The notes beneath the pieces are model-generated. The model worked only from the letters and a program-made list of their open reading frames with translations, was not told the origin of the DNA and searched no databases. DNA of 64,000 bases from Pelagibacterium lentulum (GTDB taxonomy: Bacteria; Pseudomonadota; Alphaproteobacteria; Rhizobiales; Devosiaceae): the NCBI RefSeq assembly GCF_003992625.1, contig NZ_RZMW01000041.1, positions 179,276-243,275 on the forward strand. The letters run 5' to 3'. Position 1 is the first letter of the stretch. Every line of letters starts with the position of its first letter. Shown here piece after piece: positions 53,386 through 62,682 of the stretch. The translations under genes were made by a program, and so were the position numbers.

Positions 53386-54381
53386 ATGAAACTGAACCGC
53401 AGAACGTTTCTCGGAGCTTCGGCCGCCGCCGCTGCCTCCACAACGCTCTTTACACCCAGTCTGGCACTCGCCCAGTCGCAGAGCTTCCGCCTGGGGATCG
53501 CAACCCCTCCTGGCCATCCGTGGAACAATGCGGCGCTTGCGGCAGCCGAAATGATTGCCGAGGAATCGGACGGTCGCCTCGACCTCACCGTTTTCCACGC
53601 CAGTCAGTTGGGCACCGAAGCGGCCATGCTCCAGCAGTTGCAAACCGGCGCATTGGATTTCGCATGGCTTCAGACCGCTGAACTGGGCACACGCATCCCG
53701 CAGATCGCGGCGATTAACGCGCCTTATCTTGTGCAGTCGACCGCCAAGATTCCCGATCTGATCCGGCATCCCAAAGTGCTCGAATTGCTTGATCTCCTGC
53801 CCGCTGAAACCGGCACGATCGGCCTTGGCTGGGGCATTACCGGCATGCGTTCGGTCTTTGCCAATCGCGAAGTCAATTCTGTCGCCGACTTGCAGGGCAT
53901 GAAGCTACGCACCCATACCACCCCGGCCTTCCGCGATTTTTATGAATTGCTCGGCACGGCTCCGACGCCGATTCCGACCCCACAGGTCTATGACGCGATC
54001 GCCAACGGGCAGGTCGATGGCCTTGAAGCAGACCTTGATTTCTCGTGGAACCAGCGGTTCGATCAGGTCACGCAAAGTATCCTGCATATGAACGCGCTCT
54101 TCATGCCGATGGTCGCGCTTGTTTCCGGCCGGGTCTGGCAGGGCTTGCCCGAAGCGGATCGCGAAATCCTCGACCGGGCGACCAAGACCGCACTCGAAGC
54201 CCAAGTCGATGAACTCGTCGGCAACGAAGCCGGGCTGCTTACCGCTTTTGAAGAGACAGGCATAGCCATCAGCACGGTTGGCGAGGCCGACGTGGCTGAC
54301 CTGATTGAACGCTATGACGCAAAATGGGTCGAGCTTGCGCCCAATCTTCCCGAACTGCGCGCCGCAAGCGCAGAGATTTAA
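53386..54381 (+). CDS. TRAP transporter substrate-binding protein (DctP)
   Basis: This 331-residue protein has a twin-arginine signal (NRRTFLGASAAAAA, cleavage near ALAQS). The DctP pattern follows: RLGIATPPGHPWNNAA, DLTVFHASQLGTEAAMLQQL, and NREVNSVADLQGMKLRTHT, in which the Arg binds the substrate carboxylate. GLEADLDF lies at about 204. It should deliver a carboxylic acid or sugar acid to DctQM. Confidence 0.92.
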   Translation: MKLNRRTFLGASAAAAASTTLFTPSLALAQSQSFRLGIATPPGHPWNNAALAAAEMIAEESDGRLDLTVFHASQLGTEAAMLQQLQTGALDFAWLQTAELGTRIPQIAAINAPYLVQSTAKIPDLIRHPKVLELLDLLPAETGTIGLGWGITGMRSVFANREVNSVADLQGMKLRTHTTPAFRDFYELLGTAPTPIPTPQVYDAIANGQVDGLEADLDFSWNQRFDQVTQSILHMNALFMPMVALVSGRVWQGLPEADREILDRATKTALEAQVDELVGNEAGLLTAFEETGIAISTVGEADVADLIERYDAKWVELAPNLPELRAASAEI

Positions 54382-54392
54382 GAACCCAAAAA

Positions 54393-54415
54393 GCCGGGGC
54401 GCTCAACGCCCCGGC
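54393..54415. terminator. GC-rich terminator between dctP and the TonB receptor gene
   Basis: GCCGGGGCG (54393-54401) and CGCCCCGGC (54407-54415) form a perfect 9-bp stem with loop CTCAA. It has an A-run on the left and CTGTTT on the right. It can serve both convergent genes. Confidence 0.8.
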
Positions 54416-54445
54416 CTGTTTATCAAACGATCTGAGTGATACGGC

Positions 54446-56692
54446 TTACCAGCGCACGGTGGCGCCCAGCTTGAAGCTGATACCGGGTTCATAAACCGTT
54501 GATGTTGTGCCCACATTGAGCGGCTTGGCGTAGCTGACATCGAAAAGATTATCGACACGCAGGTTCAATTCGACATTGTCGGCAGCCTGGTAACTGGCAA
54601 ACAGATTGACCAGCGTATAATCGTCCATCGTTACGCCTTCCGGTGCCCAATTGCGTTGCACTTCGCCGCCGACGGTCAAGGCGCCTTCGAGCAGCCTTAC
54701 ACCTGCCTGCCCGGTAACTTGCGTGGTCGGTATCGATACGAGGGGGGACTTGATGCCGCCTTCAATTCTGTGCCCTTCGATGATCGAGGCGCTCAAACCG
54801 GCAAACCAGGTCTGTTGATCATAGAGCGCTTCAAGCTCAAAGCCGCGAATCTCGGCAGAAGCGAAATTCTGATATTGCGCACATGTACCAGGGTAATAAC
54901 CGATGACGGTCGGCGGGAATCCGGGACCAAAAATCGGACCAGGGCCGGGCGCTGCACAACCCGCCGTTCCGGTCGGGATCGAGGAGTTCATCCCGATATA
55001 ATTGTCGATGGCGTTGTCAAAATAGGCTGCCTTGAGCCGGAGACTGTCATTGTGAGTGAACAGGCTGTCAGCGGCGTAGTTCACGCCAAATTCCCACGTC
55101 TTTGCGGTTTCAGGTGCAAGGTCGGGGTTTGGAAGAAACGGGAACACAACCCCGGCCGGGTGCATGCCATTTATGAGCGTCTCGGTAATCGCCGGAGAGC
55201 GATAACCTTCGGCATAGGTGCCGTAAAATTGCAGTCCTTCCAGCGGCCCATCGTCAAATGGGGAAACGCCAACGGTCAAGCGTGGCGATAGGCGCGAACC
55301 GGAAGACGACCCGGCATCGCTTTCCAGATTGAAGACGTCGTAACGCACTGCGCCGACCACTTCGAGCCAGTCATAAGTCATCTTGTTCTGGATATAGGCG
55401 CCGCCCACAGTCCGTTGGCCGGAGGGCGTGTAAGAGTCATCCCCGCCAAGCGGATTGGCAGTTGTAACATCGTCAAAGACGATATCACCGCCATAGGTCA
55501 ATTCATGCTCAACAACACCGGTTGTGAGTCGCGATGTGTTCCAGATGTCAAACCCGTAAGTGGCCAGATCGTAACCGGTTTCCGACCCTGCAGGCACGGT
55601 CACGAAAGTGCCTGCGGCTTCAGACCAGCGCCTCAAATCCGTGAGATTGGTTGCTGTCAGGTCGACCAGATTGACTGACGCATTGATATGCAGATCGAGC
55701 CAGTCATTGTCCGGATCGTCAAACTCGTATTGAACAGAGAATGTATTTTGCAGTGCGTCTGCTTGCCGGGCCCCGCTGCCTTCCTCCCAGCTATTGCGTG
55801 ACCCGTTCCATGCTAGCGTCAATTCGCTGAAATCGGTCGGACGGATTGTGCCTTTCACCAGCCCACTCAGGACATCAAAGCTCGTGCCTACAACATCGTT
55901 TCCATCACCGCCGGTGTAATCACCGAAATCGCGCCAGACGACATTGGCCAGGATGTCCGCGTTTTCTGACAAGCGCACGGCGCCCGTCGCGCTTGTTGTG
56001 ATACCGCGCGCATTGCTGTCATAAACGGCGGTCGTCGTAAGCGCATAGTCTTCGTCCGGCAGAAGGAACGTATTGGCGCTCTTGGTGTTGAACATGACCA
56101 CGCCGCCAATTGCGCCGGAGCCGTAAGTATTGGCGACCGGCCCACGGACCACTTCCACGGATTCGAGCAGATTGGGGTCGACAAAGAACATCGACGACGT
56201 GCCATGCCCCGAGCGCTGGAAGTTCTGCCGGGCGCCGTCAACGATGACCTGAACGCGGCCGAAATCCTGCAAGCCACGGATATTGGCGGCCGAGCCGGCC
56301 CGGCGGGCATCGGTCTGGATTGCAATGCCGGGCGTGCCAAAGAAAATATCGTTTGCCGTAGCCGGCATACGCTGGGCAAGTGTTTGAGCATCGATCCTGC
56401 TGACAGAAGCCATGGACTCAATCGGCGATTCGCCGGTGCGGCTGATGACCGTCAGGGCATCGAGAAGCGTTGTGCCCGCGGCAATATCGCAGAATGTGGC
56501 TTGGGACAAATCGGAAGGATCCGCACATAGCGCGCTGTCGTCCGCGCCCTGGGCAAGCGCAACGCCTGCCATGGCGCCATAAGCGACACCCGCAAGCAAA
56601 AGCCCACGCAAGACATATTGCGACAAGGATCCGCTATCGGTCCGGGGAGTATGGGGAAAGTTCTTGCCAGTCGCACCTGCGGGGACCTGCAT
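54446..56692 (-). CDS. hmuR: TonB-dependent haem/haemoglobin receptor
   Basis: This 748-residue outer-membrane receptor has a signal-like helix (LRGLLLAGVAYGAMAGVALA) and a plug domain (ESMASVSRIDAQTLAQRMP; IRGLQDFGRVQVIVDGARQ; ESVEVVRGPVANTYGSGAIGG). A beta-barrel follows that ends in the outer-membrane-like GATVRW. The plug form and the divergent hmu operon point to haem. Some 30 residues precede the hydrophobic signal, so a later start is possible, but I see no better one. The barrel contains the haem-receptor-type NPDLAPETAKTWEFG region. Confidence 0.9.
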   Translation of the reverse strand: MQVPAGATGKNFPHTPRTDSGSLSQYVLRGLLLAGVAYGAMAGVALAQGADDSALCADPSDLSQATFCDIAAGTTLLDALTVISRTGESPIESMASVSRIDAQTLAQRMPATANDIFFGTPGIAIQTDARRAGSAANIRGLQDFGRVQVIVDGARQNFQRSGHGTSSMFFVDPNLLESVEVVRGPVANTYGSGAIGGVVMFNTKSANTFLLPDEDYALTTTAVYDSNARGITTSATGAVRLSENADILANVVWRDFGDYTGGDGNDVVGTSFDVLSGLVKGTIRPTDFSELTLAWNGSRNSWEEGSGARQADALQNTFSVQYEFDDPDNDWLDLHINASVNLVDLTATNLTDLRRWSEAAGTFVTVPAGSETGYDLATYGFDIWNTSRLTTGVVEHELTYGGDIVFDDVTTANPLGGDDSYTPSGQRTVGGAYIQNKMTYDWLEVVGAVRYDVFNLESDAGSSSGSRLSPRLTVGVSPFDDGPLEGLQFYGTYAEGYRSPAITETLINGMHPAGVVFPFLPNPDLAPETAKTWEFGVNYAADSLFTHNDSLRLKAAYFDNAIDNYIGMNSSIPTGTAGCAAPGPGPIFGPGFPPTVIGYYPGTCAQYQNFASAEIRGFELEALYDQQTWFAGLSASIIEGHRIEGGIKSPLVSIPTTQVTGQAGVRLLEGALTVGGEVQRNWAPEGVTMDDYTLVNLFASYQAADNVELNLRVDNLFDVSYAKPLNVGTTSTVYEPGISFKLGATVRW

Positions 56693-56816
56693 TCGATTGC
56701 TCCTTCTAAGCGCATAGAAAGTCGCGATGCTGGCTGGCGGAAGGCTGGCTTGCTGCGTTGTACCGCGCGGCCCTTATCTGGCCACATTCGGATTTCGACC
56801 CGTCCCATATAAAACA

Positions 56817-56868
56817 TGATTATAAGAGTCAACTATTGACTTGCAAATAAACTTGATTATTGAAATCA
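56817..56868. promoter_or_regulatory. Two RirA-type iron boxes (TGA-N9-TCA) between hmuR and hemP
   Basis: TGA-TTATAAGAG-TCA lies at 56817-56831 and TGA-TTATTGAAA-TCA at 56854-56868. They share TGATTAT and are 37 bp apart. The pattern is the iron-responsive box described for RirA regulation in rhizobia. The region is AT-rich, and GTCAA-CTA-TTGAC lies between the boxes. They should repress both directions when iron is plentiful. Confidence 0.6.
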
Positions 56869-56936
56869 TGAATACACCCAAGCTTGGTGCAAAGGCTGCT
56901 TGTGGTGGTGAATGCAAGGATTTGTGGCCCCTTAAA

Positions 56937-57113
56937 ATGCCGGACGCCCCCTCAGGAGAAAAGCAAAGTCTCATGCAGAAGCCTTCCGAACGGCCTCAGA
57001 CGATCTCGTCCGCCAAGCTTTTCGGCGAGGCCCAGGAGATCGAGATCGATCACGATGGCACGCTCTACCGGTTGCGGATCACCCGACAGGGCAAGCTGAT
57101 TTTGAACAAATAG
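56937..57113 (+). CDS. hemP: Haem uptake protein HemP/HmuP
   Basis: This is a short cytosolic protein of 58 residues from ATG 56937. The HemP core is SSAKLFGEAQEIEIDHDGT followed by YRLRITRQGKLILNK, the family signature. Start choice is uncertain. ATG 56868 overlaps an iron box and is unlikely. ATG 56973 (46 residues) has AGGAG 14 bp upstream. ATG 56937 gives the usual family length but lacks a ribosome site. HmuP activates haem receptor expression in rhizobia. It leads the operon, 9 bp before hmuS. Confidence 0.88.
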   Translation: MPDAPSGEKQSLMQKPSERPQTISSAKLFGEAQEIEIDHDGTLYRLRITRQGKLILNK

Positions 57114-57122
57114 GATTTCAAG

Positions 57123-58178
57123 ATGACCTCACCGCTAACCCCACAGGACATTCGCGATCTGCGTGCGGCTCAACCCCAGATGCGCGAACGGGATTTTGCG
57201 CGTATTCATAAAATCAGCGAAGCGCAGCTTGTTGCGGCTTTCGTTGGGCAGAATGCAACTCGTCTTAAAATCGACATTGCGGTCTTGCTCGAGGGCGCCA
57301 AATCGCTTGGCACCGTTATGGCGCTGACACGCAATGAGAGTGCAGTGCATGAAAAGATCGGCCCTTATGAAAAGGTTCATGTCGGCGCTCATAATGCCAT
57401 GGTGCTTGGCGAGCAGATCGACCTGCGTATTTTTCAACGCAAATGGATATCGGGATTTGCCGTCACCAAGCAGACCGATGACGGCCCACGCCATTCGATG
57501 CAGTTCTTCGATGCGGCAGGTGATGCGGTTCACAAGATCCATCTGCGTCCTGAATCCGACAAAGACGCCTATGATGGGCTCGTGGCAAAGCTGCTCAACG
57601 AGGATCAGAGCCAGTTTCAGGATTGCGAGCCTGTGCCCGACATCGAAGCTGTCGATGCCGCACGGCCGCAGGCCGATGCCGACGCATTGCGCAGCGCCTG
57701 GAGCAAACTGACCGATACCCACCAGTTTTTTGGAATGCTGCGCGATCTCAACCTGCCACGCCATCAGGCGTTGCAGATGGCCGGCCCCGACTATGTGCGC
57801 CCCGTAGAGACAGACGCGGTTGCGGCGATGTTCGATATGGTCAAGCACAGTGGGGTGCCCATTATGGCCTTTGTTGGCAATACTGGCTGCATTCAGATCC
57901 ACTCCGGCCCGATCCATAAGACCGCGATGATGGGGCCTTGGCTCAATGTCATGGACGAAACCTTCCATCTGCATTTGCGCACCGACCACATTGTTTCCGC
58001 CTATGTCGTGCGCAAACCCACAAGCGACGGCTTTGTAACCTCGCTGGAAACCTATGACGAGAACGGCAAGCTCATCATTCAGTTCTTCGGCAAGCGCGTG
58101 GAAGGCCATGACGAGCGCCCGCTTTGGCGCGAAGCGCTTGGCTCTCTTCCGACACTGGCACAAAACGCTGCGGCGTGA
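57123..58178 (+). CDS. hmuS: Haem-degrading/haem-transfer protein HmuS
   Basis: This 351-residue HemS/ChuX-type protein has two structural repeats: NATRLKIDIAVLLEGAKSLG and TVMALTRNESAVHEKIGPYEK in the first half, VPIMAFVGNTGCIQIHSG and WLNVMDETFHLHLRTDHI in the second. It takes haem from the ABC importer and supports iron release in the cytosol. It stands directly before hmuT, 8 bp apart. Confidence 0.93.
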   Translation: MTSPLTPQDIRDLRAAQPQMRERDFARIHKISEAQLVAAFVGQNATRLKIDIAVLLEGAKSLGTVMALTRNESAVHEKIGPYEKVHVGAHNAMVLGEQIDLRIFQRKWISGFAVTKQTDDGPRHSMQFFDAAGDAVHKIHLRPESDKDAYDGLVAKLLNEDQSQFQDCEPVPDIEAVDAARPQADADALRSAWSKLTDTHQFFGMLRDLNLPRHQALQMAGPDYVRPVETDAVAAMFDMVKHSGVPIMAFVGNTGCIQIHSGPIHKTAMMGPWLNVMDETFHLHLRTDHIVSAYVVRKPTSDGFVTSLETYDENGKLIIQFFGKRVEGHDERPLWREALGSLPTLAQNAAA

Positions 58179-58186
58179 GGGACATT

Positions 58187-59059
58187 ATGCGCTCAATTCC
58201 ATTTTCGCTGTTGGCTGCAATTTCCCTCGCCTTGCCTATCGGCGCACAGGAAGTGACCCCGTTTGCCGATCCGTCGCGGTTGATTTCGATCGGCGGCTCG
58301 ATCACTGAGATCATTTATGAGCTTGGGAAAGACGATCTCCTGGTCGCGCGCGATTCAACGGCGACCTATCCGGACCAAGCCCTTCAACTGCCTGATGTCG
58401 GCTATATGCGGGCACTGGCCCCTGAAGGTGTGCTCTCGGTCGAACCGTCGGCCATTATCGCGCTGGAAGGCTCTGGTCCGATCGATGCAATCGAGGTGCT
58501 TGAAAACGCGAGCGTGCCCATCGTCTTTGTCCCGGAAATTTTCACTCAGGACGGTGTAATTACCAAAGTTCGTACCGTTGGTGAGGCGTTGAATGCTGAA
58601 AACGAGGCCGAAGCGCTGATCGGTCGTATCCAGGCCGATTTCGATGCGGTTCAAGATCGCATTTCAAAGATCGAGCAGCCCAAATCCGTGCTTTTTGTTC
58701 TGTCGATGGTCGGCGGGCGCGTCAATGCTGCAGGGACAGGAACGGCGGCGGACGGCATTATCGCGCTTGCCGGTGCCCGCAATGCGATAACCGAATATGA
58801 AGGCTATCGGCAGTTGAGCGAGGAAGCCATCATCACCGCAAATCCCGATCTGGTACTGGTTATGGATCGAGGCGGAGACCACGCTGCAAGCGAAGATGAA
58901 TTGCTCTCGCATCCGGCTATTGCCTTGACCAATGCCGGGCAGACCGGAAGCGTGATCCGCATGGATGGTTCCTATCTGCTTGGCTTTGGGCCGCGTGCCG
59001 CGGCGGCAGCGCTCGATCTGGCTGATGCGATTTACGGTGCGCCGGAGCCTGCGCAATGA
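58187..59059 (+). CDS. hmuT: Haem ABC transporter substrate-binding protein HmuT
   Basis: From ATG 58187 (GAGGG upstream) the product is 290 residues with a signal peptide ending near IGAQE. The class III binding-protein core begins SRLISIGGSITEIIYELGKDD; VGYMRALAPEGVLSVEPSAI follows, then a long rigid helix. A frame starting at 58124 overlaps hmuS and is rejected. Its stop overlaps hmuU by 4 bp (ATGA). Confidence 0.93.
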   Translation: MRSIPFSLLAAISLALPIGAQEVTPFADPSRLISIGGSITEIIYELGKDDLLVARDSTATYPDQALQLPDVGYMRALAPEGVLSVEPSAIIALEGSGPIDAIEVLENASVPIVFVPEIFTQDGVITKVRTVGEALNAENEAEALIGRIQADFDAVQDRISKIEQPKSVLFVLSMVGGRVNAAGTGTAADGIIALAGARNAITEYEGYRQLSEEAIITANPDLVLVMDRGGDHAASEDELLSHPAIALTNAGQTGSVIRMDGSYLLGFGPRAAAAALDLADAIYGAPEPAQ

Positions 59060-60147
59060 CGATTTTTGCCATGCGGCAGGCAATGGTATCGGCTCCTGCA
59101 GGTGACAGGAGCAGTGTTGCCCGCCTCGTGCTTTTCGGACTTGTCGCGCTTTTGATAGTCGCGATGGGCCTGAGCCTATTTACTGGCGCCTCCAATGTTT
59201 CCGCCATCGACGCAATGCGTATCTGGTTGGGGCTTGTTGCGCCAGACGATGCCTCTGCCGTTCGCGCCATGATTATTATCAACGACATTCGCCTCCCGCG
59301 CATGGTGCTGGGCGTACTCGTTGGAGCAGGCCTCGCCGTTTCAGGCGTCGTTATGCAGGGCATGTTCCGCAACCCCCTGGCCGATCCAGGACTTGTGGGC
59401 GTATCGGCGGGAGCAGGGCTCGGAGCTGTATTGTTCATTGTTCTCGGTGGCACAGCGCTGGCCCCCCTGGTCGCCATTATGGGCATATATTCGATTCCTC
59501 TTGCCGCTTTTGGCGGTGGAGCCCTGACCACGATCATTCTTTACCGCGTTTCGACCTCGCGGGGGCAAACTGCCATCGCCACGATGCTGTTGGCGGGCAT
59601 TGCAATCGGTGCGCTTTCGGGCGCCGTAACCGGGATGCTTGTCTATATTGCCAATGATGCGCAATTGCGCGACCTCACATTCTGGGGACTGGGTTCGCTT
59701 GCCGGGGCAAACTGGACCAAAATTTTGGCCGCGGGGCCGTTGATGGTTGCCGGTATTGTTGTTTCGATGATGCTGTGGCGCGGGCTCAACGCCCTGACGC
59801 TGGGCGAAGCCTCGGCCCATCACATGGGCATTGATGTGCAGCGATTAAAAAATACTGCGATCGGGGCTGTCGCAGCCTGTGTGGGGGCGGCGGTTGCCGT
59901 CAGTGGCGGCATCGGGTTTGTCGGCATCGTGGTGCCGCATCTTTTGCGCATCCTGATCGGGCCGGATCACAAATATCTCCTGCCGGCGTCCGCTATTCTG
60001 GGTGCTGCTTTTCTTTTGTTTGCAGATGCAGTGAGCAGGATCATCGTCGCGCCTGCCGAGTTACCGATCGGCATCGTAACGGCCAGCGTCGGGGGTCCGT
60101 TTTTTCTCTATATCCTTCTGCGGCGCCGCCATCACCTCGCCTGGTAA
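59056..60147 (+). CDS. hmuU: Haem ABC transporter permease HmuU
   Basis: This 363-residue FecCD-family permease has about ten hydrophobic helices and the motifs IRLPRMVLGVLVGAGLAVSG, FRNPLADPGLVGVSAGAGLG and GIGFVGIVVPHLLRILIGPD. The last is the site that contacts the ATPase. It follows hmuT with a 4-bp overlap and precedes hmuV by 6 bp. Confidence 0.94.
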   Translation: MTIFAMRQAMVSAPAGDRSSVARLVLFGLVALLIVAMGLSLFTGASNVSAIDAMRIWLGLVAPDDASAVRAMIIINDIRLPRMVLGVLVGAGLAVSGVVMQGMFRNPLADPGLVGVSAGAGLGAVLFIVLGGTALAPLVAIMGIYSIPLAAFGGGALTTIILYRVSTSRGQTAIATMLLAGIAIGALSGAVTGMLVYIANDAQLRDLTFWGLGSLAGANWTKILAAGPLMVAGIVVSMMLWRGLNALTLGEASAHHMGIDVQRLKNTAIGAVAACVGAAVAVSGGIGFVGIVVPHLLRILIGPDHKYLLPASAILGAAFLLFADAVSRIIVAPAELPIGIVTASVGGPFFLYILLRRRHHLAW

Positions 60148-60153
60148 ATCGAC

Positions 60154-60951
60154 ATGTACCAAGCCCAAAACATCACATATGCCATCGCTGGCCGTCCCAT
60201 TTTGCGCAAAGTCGATTTTACGGCCCGGCCCGGTGAAGTAACCGTTATTGTCGGCCCGAATGGATCGGGCAAGACAACGCTTCTCAAGGCACTGACCGGA
60301 GAGATAAATGCTGGTGGCGATGTCAGCATAAACGGCATCTCGACCAAGGCCCTCAAGCCCTATCAGGCGGCCGCCTTGCGCGCTGTCCTACCGCAATCGA
60401 GTGTGCTGACTTTTCCTTTTTCGGTCCATGAAGTGGTCAGGCTGGGCTTGTCGGGAGGCGTTGCTGGCGTAAGCGCGACAGATGCCGAGCGCTTGCCCGA
60501 ACGCGCGCTTGCGCGTGTGGACATGTCCGGCTTTGGCGGGCGCTATTACAGCGAGCTTTCGGGCGGCGAGCAGCAGCGCGTACAATTGGCGCGCGTATTG
60601 TGTCAGGTATGGGAGCCCGTTTTGGACGGGCAGCCGCGCTATCTTCTGCTCGACGAGCCCATATCGAGCCTCGATGTCCGTCATCAATTGCACATCATGG
60701 ATATCGCGCGCGATTATGCCAATGCTGGAGGCGGGGTGATTGCGATCCTTCACGACCTTAACCTTGCTGCCATGTATGCCGATTCAATTGGGGTGATGAG
60801 CCGAGGGGGAATGGTGGCCCAGGGCGGTTGCCAGGACGTGCTTTCCAATACGCTGATAGAGTCCGTTTTCGGATGCCCGATGCAGCTTGGAGTCGTCCCG
60901 CCGGGCAATGCGCCATTCGTCCTGCCGCAATCTGCCCGCCGATATGCCTGA
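60154..60951 (+). CDS. hmuV: Haem ABC transporter ATP-binding protein HmuV
   Basis: This 265-residue ATPase has Walker A IVGPNGSGKTTLLKAL (about 31-46), Q-loop LPQSSVL, signature LSGGEQQRVQLARVL, Walker B YLLLDEPISSLDV and H-loop AILHDLNLAAM. It completes the haem importer. It ends only 5 bp before the opposite-strand phnN gene, so transcripts from the two operons must overlap or share signals. Confidence 0.95.
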   Translation: MYQAQNITYAIAGRPILRKVDFTARPGEVTVIVGPNGSGKTTLLKALTGEINAGGDVSINGISTKALKPYQAAALRAVLPQSSVLTFPFSVHEVVRLGLSGGVAGVSATDAERLPERALARVDMSGFGGRYYSELSGGEQQRVQLARVLCQVWEPVLDGQPRYLLLDEPISSLDVRHQLHIMDIARDYANAGGGVIAILHDLNLAAMYADSIGVMSRGGMVAQGGCQDVLSNTLIESVFGCPMQLGVVPPGNAPFVLPQSARRYA

Positions 60952-60956
60952 TCGAC

Positions 60957-61541
60957 TTAAACCCGCGCCTGCAAGCGCAGCTGGGCTTTATGTGCTCCGA
61001 CAGAAGCGATGACCCCGCACAATTGCTCGCCAGCAAGCTCAAGCGGGCCATTGTTTTCGATCACAATGTCGACCCCTTGCGGTGGAGAAAAATCCATGCG
61101 CGCAAGCCGGTGTTCGATTTCCTGGCGGGTTTCGCGTCCGCGCGCTTCGAGCCGCTGCCTGAGCACCTGTGCGTCGACCGAGACCGCAACGGCAAAGCAT
61201 AAGCCATAACGCTGACGCGCTTCGGCAATCATCGTACGCGAGAGATTTGCAACAACCGTCGTTCCCGAGCGCACCTGCTCTATTGTCGCGATTGGAATGC
61301 CGTAACGAAGGCCATGCGCGTGCCAACTCAGCGCAAAGCGATTGCTGTGATCTGCGTCGAGAAAGTCGTCTTCAGTGACCGGTATATGATCTTCGGTTGC
61401 ATCTTCGCCGGGGCGCGTGATGAACCGGCGCACAAAAGTCACCGTTTCACTCTCAACAAAGCGGCGCTTGGCGAAATTGAGGATCGAATCCTTACCCGCT
61501 CCGCTCGGTCCCACAACCGCAATGAACGCGCCGGATGCCAT
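60957..61541 (-). CDS. phnN: Ribose 1,5-bisphosphokinase PhnN
   Basis: This 194-residue P-loop kinase makes phosphoribosyl pyrophosphate from ribose 1,5-bisphosphate in phosphonate degradation. Walker A is VVGPSGAGKDSILNFA (about 9-24); RRFITRPGED and the guanylate-kinase-like ALSWHAHGLRYGIP follow. ATG 61541 overlaps the phnM stop by one base (TGATG). It is the last gene of the phosphonate unit in this window. Confidence 0.92.
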   Translation of the reverse strand: MASGAFIAVVGPSGAGKDSILNFAKRRFVESETVTFVRRFITRPGEDATEDHIPVTEDDFLDADHSNRFALSWHAHGLRYGIPIATIEQVRSGTTVVANLSRTMIAEARQRYGLCFAVAVSVDAQVLRQRLEARGRETRQEIEHRLARMDFSPPQGVDIVIENNGPLELAGEQLCGVIASVGAHKAQLRLQARV

Positions 61542-62680
61542 CAGGCAACCCGGAGACCCTGGCGCCAGACCGAGCGAACCTGCGGAACATCATCAAACTT
61601 GCGGATCCGTATGAGATCGGCTCGGAAACCCGGCGCTATCCGGCCGCGATCGGCAAGCCCGACCGCATCTGCAGGGTTCGATGTCACCTTGGCAACCGCA
61701 TCGGGAAGTCTGATCTCGTGCACGCCCTCACTGAGCGCAAAGACCGACTGCAGCATTGAAAATGGAACATAGTCGGAGGAAATCACATCGAGAATGCCAA
61801 GCGCTGCAAGCTCGGATGCTGCAATATTGCCCGAATGCGATCCGCCGCGGACAATGTTGGGGCCGCCCATGAGCACCTTCATCCCTGCATCATGGGACGC
61901 ACGCGCCGCATCGATCGTGGTCGGAAACTCGGCAACTCTGACGCCCTGCTCGATCGCCTCGGCCACGTGATCGATTGTTGCATCGTCATGGCTGGCAAGC
62001 GCGATGCCATTGGCATTGCAATAGTCGGAGATCAGCTTGCGATGACGGGCCGAATTCTGTTGCGAATTGGCGATCCGGCCCGCACAGAACTTCTCGAACT
62101 CTGCATCGGTCAAGCCGCGCTTTGTCTTGTAGTAAAGGGTATATTGTTCCATCGACTGGAACTGGCGCTGGCCAGGCGCGTGATCCATCAGCGAAGCCAG
62201 CTTCACTCGGCCGTCTCCCTCAAACTCGGCAAAGCTGTCCATGACGTCGGACGCCGAGACTTCGCAGCGCAAATGTATGAAATGCTCGGCGCGCAGGCGC
62301 CCCTGGTCCTCGGCGGCATGGATCGCATCGGCGAGAAAGCGCATCTCACCAACCTTAAAGCCATCGTCCTCGTCACTGCCCATGCGCAGGCAGTCAAAAA
62401 CGGTCGTAATCCCCGAAGTCGCGATCTGCGCGTCATGAGCATGGATGGCCGACATGACAGGCCAGCGGACACCTGGCCGCGGCGAGTAATGGTTTTCAAG
62501 GTGATCGGTATGAAGCTCGATCAGGCCCGGCAGGATCAAATCGCCTTCCATGTCCTCGCCAACCTGAGAGGCGCCTGTATCGATACCGGCTATCGCCCCG
62601 TCACGGATGACGATGCTCCCTTCGATTACATCGTCGGACAAAACGATGCGGGCATTTCTGAGAACGGTTTCTGTCGTCAT
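61541..62680 (-). CDS. phnM: Phosphonate triphosphate diphosphatase PhnM
   Basis: From ATG 62680 the product is 379 residues, an amidohydrolase-fold enzyme. The metal site begins IELHTDHLENHYSPRPG (about 54-70); ALASHDDAT and LMGGPNIVRGGSHSGN follow, all typical of PhnM. It removes pyrophosphate from alkylphosphonate ribose triphosphate. A TTG start at 62686 is formally possible, but ATG 62680 is 2 bp after the DUF1045 stop and is preferred. C-P lyase core genes (phnG to phnL) are not in this window. Confidence 0.92.
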   Translation of the reverse strand: MTTETVLRNARIVLSDDVIEGSIVIRDGAIAGIDTGASQVGEDMEGDLILPGLIELHTDHLENHYSPRPGVRWPVMSAIHAHDAQIATSGITTVFDCLRMGSDEDDGFKVGEMRFLADAIHAAEDQGRLRAEHFIHLRCEVSASDVMDSFAEFEGDGRVKLASLMDHAPGQRQFQSMEQYTLYYKTKRGLTDAEFEKFCAGRIANSQQNSARHRKLISDYCNANGIALASHDDATIDHVAEAIEQGVRVAEFPTTIDAARASHDAGMKVLMGGPNIVRGGSHSGNIAASELAALGILDVISSDYVPFSMLQSVFALSEGVHEIRLPDAVAKVTSNPADAVGLADRGRIAPGFRADLIRIRKFDDVPQVRSVWRQGLRVA

Positions 62681-62682
62681 TT

